A stretch of 64,000 nt of DNA from Luidia sarsii (taxonomy: Eukaryota > Echinodermata > Asteroidea > Paxillosida > Luidiidae). Shown here piece by piece: positions 50,096 through 62,077 of this stretch (position 1 is the first letter of the stretch; every line of letters begins with the position of its first letter). Position numbers and translations under genes: made by a program. The notes beneath the pieces are model-generated. The model searched no databases, was not told the origin of the DNA, and was given only the letters and a program-made list of their open reading frames with translations. Where the stretch lies: positions 695,764-759,763 of the forward strand of contig OX465113.1 in assembly GCA_949987565.1 (NCBI GenBank), in the 5' to 3' direction.

Positions 50096-53000
50096 TGAGG
50101 ATTGGTGAATGGGCCGCTCTACAAGCACGGTCATCGTCAGATCGTCATCCCCCTGCTTCCGGATCCTTGTGACATGACATTCTTGCAAGAAGTGGAGGCT
50201 GTCTTCACAGATGTATCTATGGTAATGTAAAATGATTAGAATTGAGTGTTAAAATGGACTCATTCTTTTTGGTTTATGAATCAGAAGATTAAGACAGTCC
50301 GACATCCTCCTCAGAAGAAAATAAGAAAGGATTACACAGAGAGGTATACAACAAAAGAATGCTTTGTTTTTGTTGTTTTCTTTTTAGTTTTTTCATTTAC
50401 CTGAGGATTGGTAAATTGACCGCTCTACAAGCAGGGTCATCGTAGATCATCATCACCTCCCCCCCTACTTCCGGATCCTAGCGACGTCTGCAGTTATAGA
50501 GTTCCTTGAATCTCTATCTTAGAGGAAGTAGATGTTGTCTTCTCATGTACCTATGGCAACGCTAAAGGATGAGAAATGAGTGATACCATTGGCTGATTGA
50601 GTTTGGTTTTTATAAATAGCTGGTAACACAGTACAATCCCCTAAAAGATAAGAGAACAAAAGCTAACCCAGAAGGGTATACAGCAAACAACCTCTGTGTT
50701 TTGTTTTGTTCTCTTTTGTTTTGTCTGTTCATTTACCTGAGGATTGGTGAATGGACCGCTCTACAAGCAGGGCATCGTAGATCAGCATCCCCCCTGCTTC
50801 CGGATCCTAGCGACGTCAGCAATCAGAATTCTTTGGACTTCTTGCAAGAAGTGGAAGTTGTCTTCACAGATGTTTCTATGGCAACTCTAAAGGATGAGAA
50901 ATGAGTGATACCATTGGCTGATTGGGTTTGCTTTTTATCAATAGCTGGTAACACAGTACAATCCTCTAAAAGATAAAAGAACAAAAGCTAACCCAGAAAG
51001 GTATACAGCAAACAACCTCTGTGTTTTGTTTTGTTCTCTTTTGTTTTGTCTGTTCATTTACCAGAGAATTGGTGAATGGACCGCTCTACAAGCAGGGCAT
51101 CGTAGATCTAGATCAGCATCCCCCCTGCTTCCGGATCCTAGCGACGTCAGCAATCAGAATTCTTTGGACTTCTTGCAAGAAGTGGAAGTTGTCTTCACAG
51201 ATGTTTCTATGGCAACTATCAATGATAAGAATTGAGATAGAATGGACTTATTGATTTTGGTTCATGATTCAGAAGATTAAGACAATCAGACAACCCCCTA
51301 AAAAGAAAAGGAAAAAGAATTATCCAGAAAGTTTTTAACAATTTTTTTGTTTTGTTTTGTTTTCTTCTGTTTTGTCTGTTTATTTTTTAGTCTTTTATAT
51401 ACCTGATCATCATCAAATAGTCATCCCCCCTGCTTCCGGATCCTAGTGACGTCGGTAGTCGGAGTTCTTGGGGTCGTCTTCTCAAATGTATCTATGGCAA
51501 CAAATAGAGAAAAAAAATATCTGTGACATATAATGGATAGAACTGGCTTATTTTTTCTTTATTCAATAGTTTGCTTTGTTTTATTCAGGTTTTTCTTTCC
51601 ATTTGGGCCTACTTGAGGATTGGTGAATGGACAGCTCTACAAGCAGGGCATCATAGATCAGCATCCCCCCTGCTTCCAGATCCTAGTGACATCTGCAATC
51701 AGAATTCCTTGGACTTCTTGCAAGAAGTGAAGGATGTCTTCACAAATGTATCTATGTGAAAGTAAAATGATTAGAATTGAGTGATACAATGGAGTCACTG
51801 TTTTGGTTTATGAATCAGAAGATTAAGACAGTCTGACAATCTTCTAAAAAGAAAATAAGAATGAATTACACAGAAAGGTATACAACAAAACAATGCTTTG
51901 TTTTTGTTTTTTTAGATTTTTCATTTACCTGAGGATTGGTGAATGGACCGCTCTACAAGCAGGGCATCGTAGATCACCATCTTCCCTGCATCCGGATCCT
52001 AGCAATGTCTGTACAGTAGTTAGAGTTCCTTGAATCTCATCTGTCTTGGTAAAGTAGATGTTGTCTTCTCATTTATCTAAGGCACAATGCAAAAGGACAA
52101 CAAAATGAGTGATACAATGGGCTCATTGTTTTGCTTTTTATAATTAGTTGGTAACACACCTTAAAAGGGAAAAGAACAAAGGGTAACTCAGAAAGGTATA
52201 CAAAGAACAAATTCTTTGTTTTGTCAGTTCATTTACCTGAGGACTGGTGAATGGACCGCTCTACAAGCAGGGCATCGTAGATCAGCTTCCTCCTGCCTCT
52301 GGATCCTAGTGACGTCAGCAATCAGAATTCTTTGGACTTCTTGCAAGAAGTGGAAGTTGTCTTCACAGATGTTTCTATGGCAACGCTATAGGATGAGAAA
52401 TGAGTGATACCATTGGCTGATTGGGTTCACTTTTTATAAATAGCTGGTAGCACAGTACAATCCCCTAAAAGATAAAAGAACAAAAGCTAACCCAGAAAGG
52501 TATACAGCAAACAACCTCTGTGTTTTGTTTTGTTCTCTTTTGTTTTGTCTGTTCATTTACCTGAGGATTGGTGAATGGACCACTCTACAAGCAGGGCATC
52601 GTAAATCAGCATCCCCCTGCTTCTGGATCCTAGCGACGTCAGCAATCAGAATTCTTTGGACTTCTTGCAAGAAGTGGAAGTTGTCTTCACAGATCTTTCT
52701 ATGGCAACGCTATAGGATGAGAAATGAGTGATACAATTGGCTGATTGGGTTCACTTTTTATAAATAGCTGGTAGCACAGTACAATCCCCTAAAAGATAAA
52801 AGAACAAAAGCTAACCCAGAAAGGTATACAGCAAACAACCTCTGTGTTTTGTTTTGTTCTCTTTTGTTTTGTCTGTTCATTTACCTGAGGATTGGTGAAT
52901 GGACCGCTCTACAAGCAGGGCATCGTAGATCAGCATCCCCCCTGCTTCCGGATCCTAGCAACGTCTGTAGTTAGAGTTCCTCGAATCTCATCTGTCTTGG

Positions 53001-55805
53001 TAAAGTAGATGTTGTCTTCTCATTTATCTAAGGCGCAATGAAAAAGGACAACAAAATGAGTGATACAATGGGCTCATGATTGTTTTGCTTTTTATAATTA
53101 GTTGGTAACACACCTGAAAAAAAGAAAAAGAACAAAGGGTAACTCAGAAAGGTATACAACGAACAAATTCTTTGTTTTGTCTGTTCATTTACCTGAGGAT
53201 TGGTGAATGGACCGCTCTACAAGCAGGGCATCGTAGATCGCCATCCCCCCTGCTTCCGGATCCTAGCGACGTCATCAGCAATCAGAAATCCTGGACTTCT
53301 TGCAGCCGGAATTAGTGGAGGTTGTCTTCACAGATGTGTGACAGTGTCTATGGCAAAGAAAAAGTATATAGTAATAAAATGGACTCATTGTTTTTGGTTT
53401 TTGAATCAGAAGATGAAGACAGCCAGACATCCTCCTAAAAAGAAGAGAAGAAAGAATAACCAAGAAAAGTATGAACAAATGAATGCTTCGTTTTGGATGG
53501 TTTTTTTTGTTGATTTGTTTAACTATTTTTCATTTACCTGAGGATTGATGAATGGACCGCTCTACAAGCAGGGCATCGTAGATCAGCTTCCCCCTGCTTC
53601 CGGATCCTAGCAACGTCAGCAATCAGAATTCTTTGGACTTCTTGCAAGAAGTGGAAGTTGTCTTCACAGATGTTTATATGGCAACAATCAATGATAAGAA
53701 TTGAGATGGAATGGACTCATTGATTTTGGTTTATGATTCAGAAGATTAAGACAATCAGACAACCCCCTAAAAAGAAAAGGAAAAAGAATTATCCCGAAAG
53801 TTTTGAACAATTTTTTTGTTTTGTTTTGTTTTCTTCTGTTTTGTCTGTTTATTTTTTAGTCTTTTATATACCTGATCATCATCAGATAGTCATCCCCCTG
53901 CTTCCGGATCCTAGTGACGTCGGTAGTCAGAGTTTGTGGGGTCGTCTTCTCAAATGTATCTATGGCAACAAATAGAGAAAAAAAATACCTGTGAGATATA
54001 ATGGATAGAACTGGCTTTTTTTTTCTTTTTTCAATAGTTTCCTTTGTTTTATTCAGGTTTTTCTTTTCATTTGGGACTACTTGAGGATTGGTGAATGGAC
54101 TCCTCTACAAGCAGGGCATCATAGATCAGCATCCCCCCTGCTTCCGGATCCTAGTGACATCTGCAATCAGAATTCCTTGGACTTCTTGCAAGAAGTGAAG
54201 GATGTCTTCACAAATGTATCTATGTGAAAGAAAAAATTATTAGAATTGAGTGATACAATGGAGTCATTGTTTTGGTTTATGAATCAGAAGATTAAGACAG
54301 TCTGACAATCTTCTAAAAAGAAAATAAGAATGGATTAAACACAAAGGTATACAACAAAAGATTGCTTTGTTTTTGTTTTTTTAGATTTTTCATTTACCTG
54401 ATGATTGGTGAATGGACCGCTCTACAAGCAGGGCATCATAGATCAGCTTCCCCCTGCCTCCGGATCCTAGCGACGTCAGCAATCAGAATTTCTTGAACTT
54501 CTTGTAGCGTAGAGGTCGTCTACACAAAATAATGTATCTATGGGAAAATAAAATGATTAGAATTGAGTGATAGAATAAACTGATTATTTTGGGTTAATTA
54601 TGAATTAGAAGATCAAGACAGTCTGACGAACCTCCTAAAAAGAAAGTAAGAAAGGATTACACAGAAAGTTATACAACAAACGACTTCTTTGTGTTGTTTT
54701 GTCTATTCATTTACCTGAGGATTGGTGAATGGACCGCTCTACAAGCAGGGAATCGTAGATCGACATCCCCCCTGCTTCCGGATCCTAGCAACATCAGCAA
54801 TCAGAATTCCTTGGACTTCTTGCAAGAAGTGAAGGATGTCTTCACAAATGTATCTATGTGAAAGTAAAATGATTAGAATTGAGTGATACAATAGAGTCAT
54901 TGTTTTGGGTTTATGAATCAGAAGATTAAGACAGCCAGACATCTCACTAAAAAGAAGAGAAGAAAGAATTATGCACAAAGGTATACAACGAACGACTTCA
55001 TTATTTTCTTTTGATTTATTTGGTTTTGTCTGTTCATTTACCTGAGGATTGGTGAATGGACCGCTCTACAATCAGGGCATCGTAGATCAGCATCCCCCTG
55101 CTTCCGGATCCTAGCGGCGCCTACAGTTAGAGTTCCTTGGGCTTCAGTCTTGGAAGAAGTAAATGTTGTCTTCTCACATTTCTAAGGCAACGCAAAAGGA
55201 TGAGAACTGAGTGATGCAATCATGACAATTAGCTGATTGGTTTTGCTTTTCATAATTAGTTGTTAACCTTACCCCTTAAAGGGAAAAAAGAACAAAGGCT
55301 AACTAACCCAGAATGATATACAATAAATGAATTCTGGGTTTCATTTTGTTTTGTTTTGTTTTGTTTTGGGTTTTTTTGTTTTGTTTTGTTTTGTCAGTTC
55401 ACTTACTGGAGAATTGGTGAATGGACTGCTCTACAAGCAGGGCATCGTAGATCAGCTTCCCCCTGCTTCCGGATCCTAGCTACGTCAGCAATCAGAATTC
55501 CTTGGACTTCTTGTAGGATGTGGAAGTCGTCTTCACAAAATAATGTATCATGGGAAAGTAAAATGATTAGAATTGAGTGACAGAATGGACTCATTGTTTT
55601 TGGTTTATGAATCAGAAGATCAAGACAGTCTGACAACCCTCTAAAAAGAAAGTAAGAAAGGATTACACAGGAAGGTATGCAACAAAAGACTTCTTTGTTT
55701 TGTTTTGTTAGTTCATTTACCTGAGGATTGGTGAATGGACCGCTCTAGAAGCAGAGCATCGTAAATCAGCATCCCTCCTGCTTCCGGATCCTAGTGATCA
55801 GCAAC
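50096..55805. repeat. module train 2 (19 copies)
   Basis: Copies near 50115, 50417, 50756, 51084, 51370 (short), 51635, 51953, 52257, 52587, 52910, 53214, 53560, 53870 (short), 54102, 54419, 54737, 55070, 55430 and 55740. The two short copies keep only CATCATCAGATAGTCATC and the CTGCTTCCGGATCCTAG core. Subtypes recur in the same order as in train 3. Confidence 0.85.
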
Positions 55806-55874
55806 TTATTTTCTTCCCTTTCTCTAGCCTTGGATTTTTGGTGAACAAGAGTTGACCTAAATCTTTTTTCCTAG

Positions 55875-55926
55875 TTTGACAGAAAGCAATTTCATATGGT
55901 CACCCTCTCAATATTGTTAGCAGTTG
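55875..55926 (+). other. candidate 52-nt exon, copy 2
   Basis: Same sequence as 46488-46539, with CTTTTTTCCTAG before and GTAAGTC after. About 90 bp on, GATGTTAG followed by CTTTGAATGCAGATAAGG offers an in-phase second exon, as in copy 3. Confidence 0.4.
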
Positions 55927-56086
55927 GTAAGTCTATAATTAAGAAACACAAATCAGTTGAAAGACAGGACATTAATCAAAAACAGTAACAAAAGGCAGCA
56001 CTGGGAAAGATGTTAGCTTTGAATGCAGATAAGGGAGGAATCAAACTTACCAAGAGGAGAAAATGCTTGATAATTATTGGGAGGGG

Positions 56087-57929
56087 CAATTTTCTGAGAC
56101 AATTCTCAGAGACGGATTTCCAAGTTGTTTTTCAAGGACGATTTTCAGAGCTGATTTTCGGAGATGATTTTCGGAGACAATTTTGAGAGACGATTTTTTG
56201 ATGCGATTTTCGAAGACGATTTTCAGAGATGTTTTTTGGAGATGATTTTCGGAGACGATTTTCGGAGACAATTTTGAGAGACGATTTTTTGATGCAATTT
56301 TCGAAGACGATTTTCAGAGATGTTTTTTGGAGATGATATTCGGAGACGATTTTCGGAGACAATTTTGAGAGACGATTTTTTGATGCGATTTTCGAAGACG
56401 ATTTTCAGAGATGTTTTTTGGAGATGATTTTCGGAGACGATTTTCGAAGACGATTTTCGGAGACGTTTTTGGAGATGTTTTTTGCAGATGATTTTCAGAG
56501 ATTTTTTCTGAGACGATTTTGAGAAACGATTTTCGGAGATGATTTTCGGAGACGATTTTTGGATGCGATTTTCAAAGACGATTTTCGGTGACTTTTTTGG
56601 AGATGATTTTCGGAGACGATTTTCAGAGACAATTTTGAGAGACGATTTTTTGATGCGATTTTCGAAGATGATTTTCAGAGATGTTTTTTGGAGATGATTT
56701 TCGGAGACGATTTTCAAAGACGATTTTCGGAGACGTTTTTGGAGATGTTTTTTGCAGATGATTTTCAGAGATTTTTTTTGAGACGATTTTGAGAAACGAT
56801 TTTCGGAGACGATTTTCGGAGACGATTTTGAGAGACGATTTTGAGAGACGATTTTGAGAGACGATTTTGAGAGACGATTTTGAGAGACGATTTTGAGAGA
56901 CGATTTTGAGAGACGATTTTGAGAGACGATTTTGAGAGACGATTTTGAGAGACGATTTTGAGAGACGATTTTGAGAGACGATTTTGAGAGACGATTTTGA
57001 GAGACGATTTTGAGAGACGATTTTGAGAGACGATTTTGAGAGACGATTTTGAGAGACGATTTTGAGAGACGATTTTGAGAGACGATTTTGAGAGACGATT
57101 TTGAGAGACGATTTTGAGAGACGATTTTGAGAGACGATTTTTTGATGCGATTTTCGAAGACGATTTTCAGAGATGATTTTTGAAGACGATTTTCGGAGAC
57201 GATTTTCGGAGACTTTTTTGGAGATGATTTTCAGATGCGATTTTTGAAGACGATTATTGGAGACGATTTTCGGAGACGATTATTGGAGAAGATTTTCGGA
57301 GACGATTTTCGGAGCATTTTTTAGAGATGATTTTAGAAGATTATTTTCGGAGACGATTTTGAGAGACGATTTTCGGAGACGAATTTTGGAGAAGATTTTT
57401 GAAGACGATTTTCAGAGATGATTTTCGGAGACGATTTTTGGAGACGAGTTTTGGAGACGATTTTTGGAGACGATTTTGAGAAACGATTTTGGGACGATTT
57501 TCTAAGACAATTTTTCAATGCCATTTTCAGCAGCGGTTGTCGAAGACGAATTTTGGAGACGATTTGCGGAGACGATTTTCAGAGATGATTTTCGGGGACG
57601 ATTTTCGTAGACGATTTTGTAAGACAATTTTCGTATACGATTTCTTAAAACAATTTTTCGAGGCCATTTTCAGGAGCGGTTTTCGCATGAAATTTTCGAA
57701 GATGATTTTGAGAGACGATTTTTGGAGACGATTTTGATAGACGATTTTTGGATGCAATTTTTGGATGCGATTTTCGAAGACGATTTTCGGAGACGATTTT
57801 CAGATACGTTTTTTAGAGATTATTTTCGGAGACAATTTTTGGAGACGATTTCCTAAGACAATTTTCGGAGACGATTTTCGGAGAAGATTTTTGAAGACGA
57901 TTTTCAGAGATGATTTTCGGAGACGATTT
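56087..57929. repeat. 13-bp satellite array 2
   Basis: Same unit as array 1. Positions 56824-57135 are exactly 24 uniform copies of GATTTTGAGAGAC, and the rest is diverged. It runs straight into module sequence at 57930. Confidence 0.9.
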
Positions 57930-60900
57930 TGAGGATTGGTGAATGGGCCGCTCTGCAAGCACGGTCATCGTCAGATCGTCATCCCCCTGCTTCCGGATCC
58001 TTGTGACATGACATTCTTGCAAGAAGTGGAGGCTGTCTTCACAGATGTATCTATGGTAATGTAAAATGATAAGAATTGAGTGTTAAAATGGACTCATTCT
58101 TTTTGGTTCATGAATCAGAAGATTAAGACAGTCCGACATCCTCCTAAGGAGAAAATAAGAAAGGATTACACAGAGAGGTATACAACAAAAGAATGCTTTG
58201 TTTTTGTTGTTTTCTTTTTAGTTTTTTCATTTACCTGAGGATTCGTAAATTGACCGCTCTACAAGCAGGGCATCGTAGATCGCCAACCCCCCTGCCTCCG
58301 GATCCTAGCGACGTCTGCAGTTATAGAGTTCCTTGCATCTCTGTCTTAGAGGAAGTAGATGTTGTCTTCTCATGTATCTATGGCAACGCTAAAGGATGAG
58401 AAATGAGTGATACCATTGGCTGATTGGGTTTGCTTTTTATAAATAGCTGGTAACACAGTACAATCCCCTCAAAGATAAAAGAACAAAAGCTAACCCAGAA
58501 GGGTATACAGCAAACAACCTCTGTGTTTTGTTTTGTTCTCTTTTGTTTTGTCTGTTCATTTACCTGAGGATTGGTGAATGGACCGCTCTACAAGCAGGGC
58601 ATCGTAGATCAGCATCCCCCCTGCTTCCGGATCCTAGCGACGTCAGCAATCAGAATTCTTTGGACTTCTTGCAAGAAGTGGAAGTTGTCTTCACAGATGT
58701 TTCTATGGCAACGCTAAAGGATGAGAAATGAGTGATACAATTGGCTGATTTGGTTTGGTTTTTATAAATAGCTGGTAACACAGTACAATCCCCTAAAAGA
58801 TAAAAGAACAAAAGCTAACCCAGAAAGGTATACAGCAAATTAAACAACCTCTGTGTTTTGTTTTGTTCTCTTTTGTTTTGTCTGTTCATTTACCTGAGGA
58901 TTGGTGAATGGACCGCTCTATAAGCAGGGCATCGAAGATCAGCATCCCCCTTGCTTCCGGATCCTAGCAACGTCTGTAGTTAGAGTTCCTTGAATCTCAT
59001 CTGTCTTGGTAAAATAGATGTTGTCTTCTCATTTATCTAAGGCGCAATGCAAAAGGACAACAAAATGAGTGATACAATGGGCTCATTGTTTTGCTTTTTA
59101 TAATTAGTTGGTAACACACCTAAAAAGGGAAAAGAACAAAGGGAAACTCAGAAAGGTATACAACGAACAAATTCTTTGTTTTGGCAGTTCACTTACCTGA
59201 GAACTGGTGAATGGACCGCTCTACAAGTAGGGCATCGTAGATCGCCATCCCCCCTGCTTCCGGATCCTAGCGACGTCAGCAATCAGAAATCCTGGACTTC
59301 TTGCAGCCGGAATTAGTAGAGGTTGTCTTCACAGATGTGTCTATGGCAAAGAAAAAGTATATAGTGATAAAATGGACTCATTGTTTTTGGTTTTTGAATC
59401 AGAAGATGAAGACAGCCAGACATCCTCCTAAAAAGAAGAGAAAAAAGAATAACCAAGAAAAGCATGAACAAAAGAATGCTTCGTTTTGGTTGGTTTTATT
59501 TTGTTGATTTGTTTAACTATATTTTTCATTTATCTGAGGATTGATGAATGGACCGCTCTACAAGCAGGGCATCGTAGATCAGCTTCCCCCTGCTTCCGGA
59601 TCCTAGCGACGTCAGCAATCAGAATTCTTTGGACTTCTTGCAAGAAGTGGAAGTTGTCTTCACAGATGTTTCTATGGCAACTATCAATGATAAGAATTGA
59701 GATAGAATGGACTTATTGATTTTGGTTCATGATTCAGAAGATTAAGACAATCAGACAACCCCCTAAAAAGAAAAGGAAAAAGAATTATCCCGAAAGTTTT
59801 GAACAATTGTTTTGTTTTGTTTTGTTTTCTTCTGTTTTGTCTGTTTATTTTTTAGTCTTTTATATACCTGATCATCATCAGATAGTCATCCCCCTGCTTC
59901 CGGATCCTAGTGACGTCGGTAGTCAGAGTTCTTGGGGTCGTCTTCTCAAATGTATCTATGGCAACAAATAGAAAAAAAATATATCTGTGAGATATAATTG
60001 ATAGAACTGGCTTATTTTATCTTTATTCAATAGTTTGCTTTGTTTTATTCAGATTTTTCTTTTCATTTGGGCCTACTTGAGGATTGGTGAATGGACCGCT
60101 CTACAAGCAGGGCATCATAGATCAGCACCCCCCTGCTTCCGGATCCTAGTGAAATCTGCAATCAGAATTCCTTGGACTTCTTGCAAGAAGTGAAGGATGT
60201 CTTCACAAATGTATCTATGTGAAAGTAAAATTATTAGAATTGAGTGATACAATGGAGTCATTGTTTTGGTTTATGAATCAGAAGATTAAGACAGTCTGAC
60301 AATCTTCTAAAAAGAAAATAAGAATGGATTAAACACAAAGGTATACAACATCAGAATGCTTTGTTTTTGTTTTTTTAGATTTTTCATTTACCTGATGATT
60401 GGTGAATGGACTGCTCTACAAGCAGGGCATCATAGATCAGCTTCCCCCTGCTTCCGGATCCTAGCGACGTCAGCAATCAGAATTTCTTGGACTTCTTGTA
60501 GGATGTGGAAGTCGTCTTCACAAATATTGTATCATGGGAAAGTAAAATGATTAGAATTGAGTGATAGAATGGACTCATTGTTTTTGGTTCATAAATTAGA
60601 AGATCAAGACAGTCTGACGAACCTCCTAAAAAGAAAGTAAGAAAGGATTACACAGAAAGTCATACAACCAACATCTTCTTTGTTTTGTTTTGTCTGTTCA
60701 TTTACCTGAGGATTGGTGAATGGACCGCTCTACAAGCAGGGCATCGTAGATCAGCATCCCCCCAGCTTCCGGATCCTAGTGAAATCTGCAATCAGAATTC
60801 CTTGGACTTCTTGCAAGAAGTGAAGGATGTCTTCACAAATGTATCTATGGCAACTATCAATGATAAGAATTGAGATAGAATGGACTCATTGTTTTGGGTT

Positions 60901-61790
60901 TATGAATCAGAAGATTAAGACAGCCAGACATCTCCCTAAAAAGAAGAGAAGAAAGAATTATGCACAAAGGTATACAATTAACGACTTCATTATTTTCTTT
61001 TGATTTATTTGGTTTTATCTGTTCATTTACCTGAGGATTGGTGAATGGACCGCTCTACAAGCAGGGCATCGTAGATCAGCATCCCCCCTGCTTCCAGATC
61101 CTAGTGGCGCCTACAGTTAGAGTTCCTTGGGCTTCAGTCTTAGAAGAAGTAAATCTTGTCTTCTCACATTTCTAAGGCAACACAAAAGGATGAGAACTGA
61201 GTGATACAATCATGACAATTGGCTCATTGGTTTTGCTTTTCATAATTAGTTGGTAACCTTACCCCTTAAAGGGAAAAAAAGAACAAAGGCTAACTAACCC
61301 AGAATGATATACAATAAATGAATTCTGGGTTTCATTTTGTTTTGTTTTGTTTTGTTTTGGGTTTTTTTGTTTTGTTTTGTTTTGTCAGTTCACTTACCGG
61401 AGAATTGGTGAATGGACTGCTCTACAAGCAGGGCATCATAGATCAGCTTCCCCCTGCTTTCGGATCCTAGCTACGTCAGCAATCAGAATTCCTTGGACTT
61501 CTTGTAGGATGTGGAAGTCGTCTTCACAAAATAATGTATCATGGGAAAGTAAAATGATTAGAATTGAGTGATAGAATGGACTCATTGTTTTTGGTTTATG
61601 AATCAGAAGATCAAGACAGTCTGACAACCCTCTAAAAAGAAAGTAAGAAAGGATTACACAGGAAGGTATGCAACAAAAGACTTCTTTGTTTTGTTTTATT
61701 AGTTCATTTACCTGAGGATTGGTGAATGGACCGCTCTACAAGCAGGGCATCGTAAATCAGCATCCCTCCTGCTTCCGGATCCTAGTGATC
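57930..61790. repeat. module train 3 (13 copies)
   Basis: Copies near 57950, 58255, 58585, 58918, 59218, 59560, 59870 (short), 60100, 60415, 60727, 61053, 61430 and 61735. The type at 59218 (also 45700 and 53214) has GCAGCCGGAATTAGT or a near variant. In it a plus frame stays open through the lysine-rich segment (KTARHPPKKKR). Confidence 0.85.
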
Positions 61791-61865
61791 AGCAACTTAT
61801 TTTCTTCCCTTTCACTAGCCTTGGACTTTTGGTGAACAAGAGTTGACCTAAATCTTTTTTTCTAG

Positions 61866-61917
61866 TTTGACAGAAAGCAATTTCATATGGTCACCCTCTC
61901 AATATTGTTAGCAGTTG
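61866..61917 (+). other. candidate 52-nt exon, copy 3
   Basis: Identical to copies 1 and 2, TTTTTTTCTAG before and GTAAGTC after. Splicing in phase 1 to 62008 would read MVTLSILLAVALNADKGGIK then LTKRRKC before entering the array frame. That would be a short secreted-type product, but I have no independent support. Confidence 0.35.
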
Positions 61918-62077
61918 GTAAGTCTATAATTAAGAAACACAAATCAGTTGAAAGACAGGACATTAATCAAAAACAGTAACAAAAGGCAGCACTGGGAAAG
62001 ATGTTAGCTTTGAATGCAGATAAGGGAGGAATCAAACTTACCAAGAGGAGAAAATGCTTGATAATTATTGGGAGGGG

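Larger units (their letters stand above)
50096..57929. repeat. higher-order repeat unit 2 (about 7.83 kb)
   Basis: Nineteen modules, the exon-like segment at 55875-55926 and a 13-bp array. The module order repeats that of unit 3, with an extra internal block (modules near 51084-52587). The junction at 50096-50099 is TGAG shared between array and module. Confidence 0.85.
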
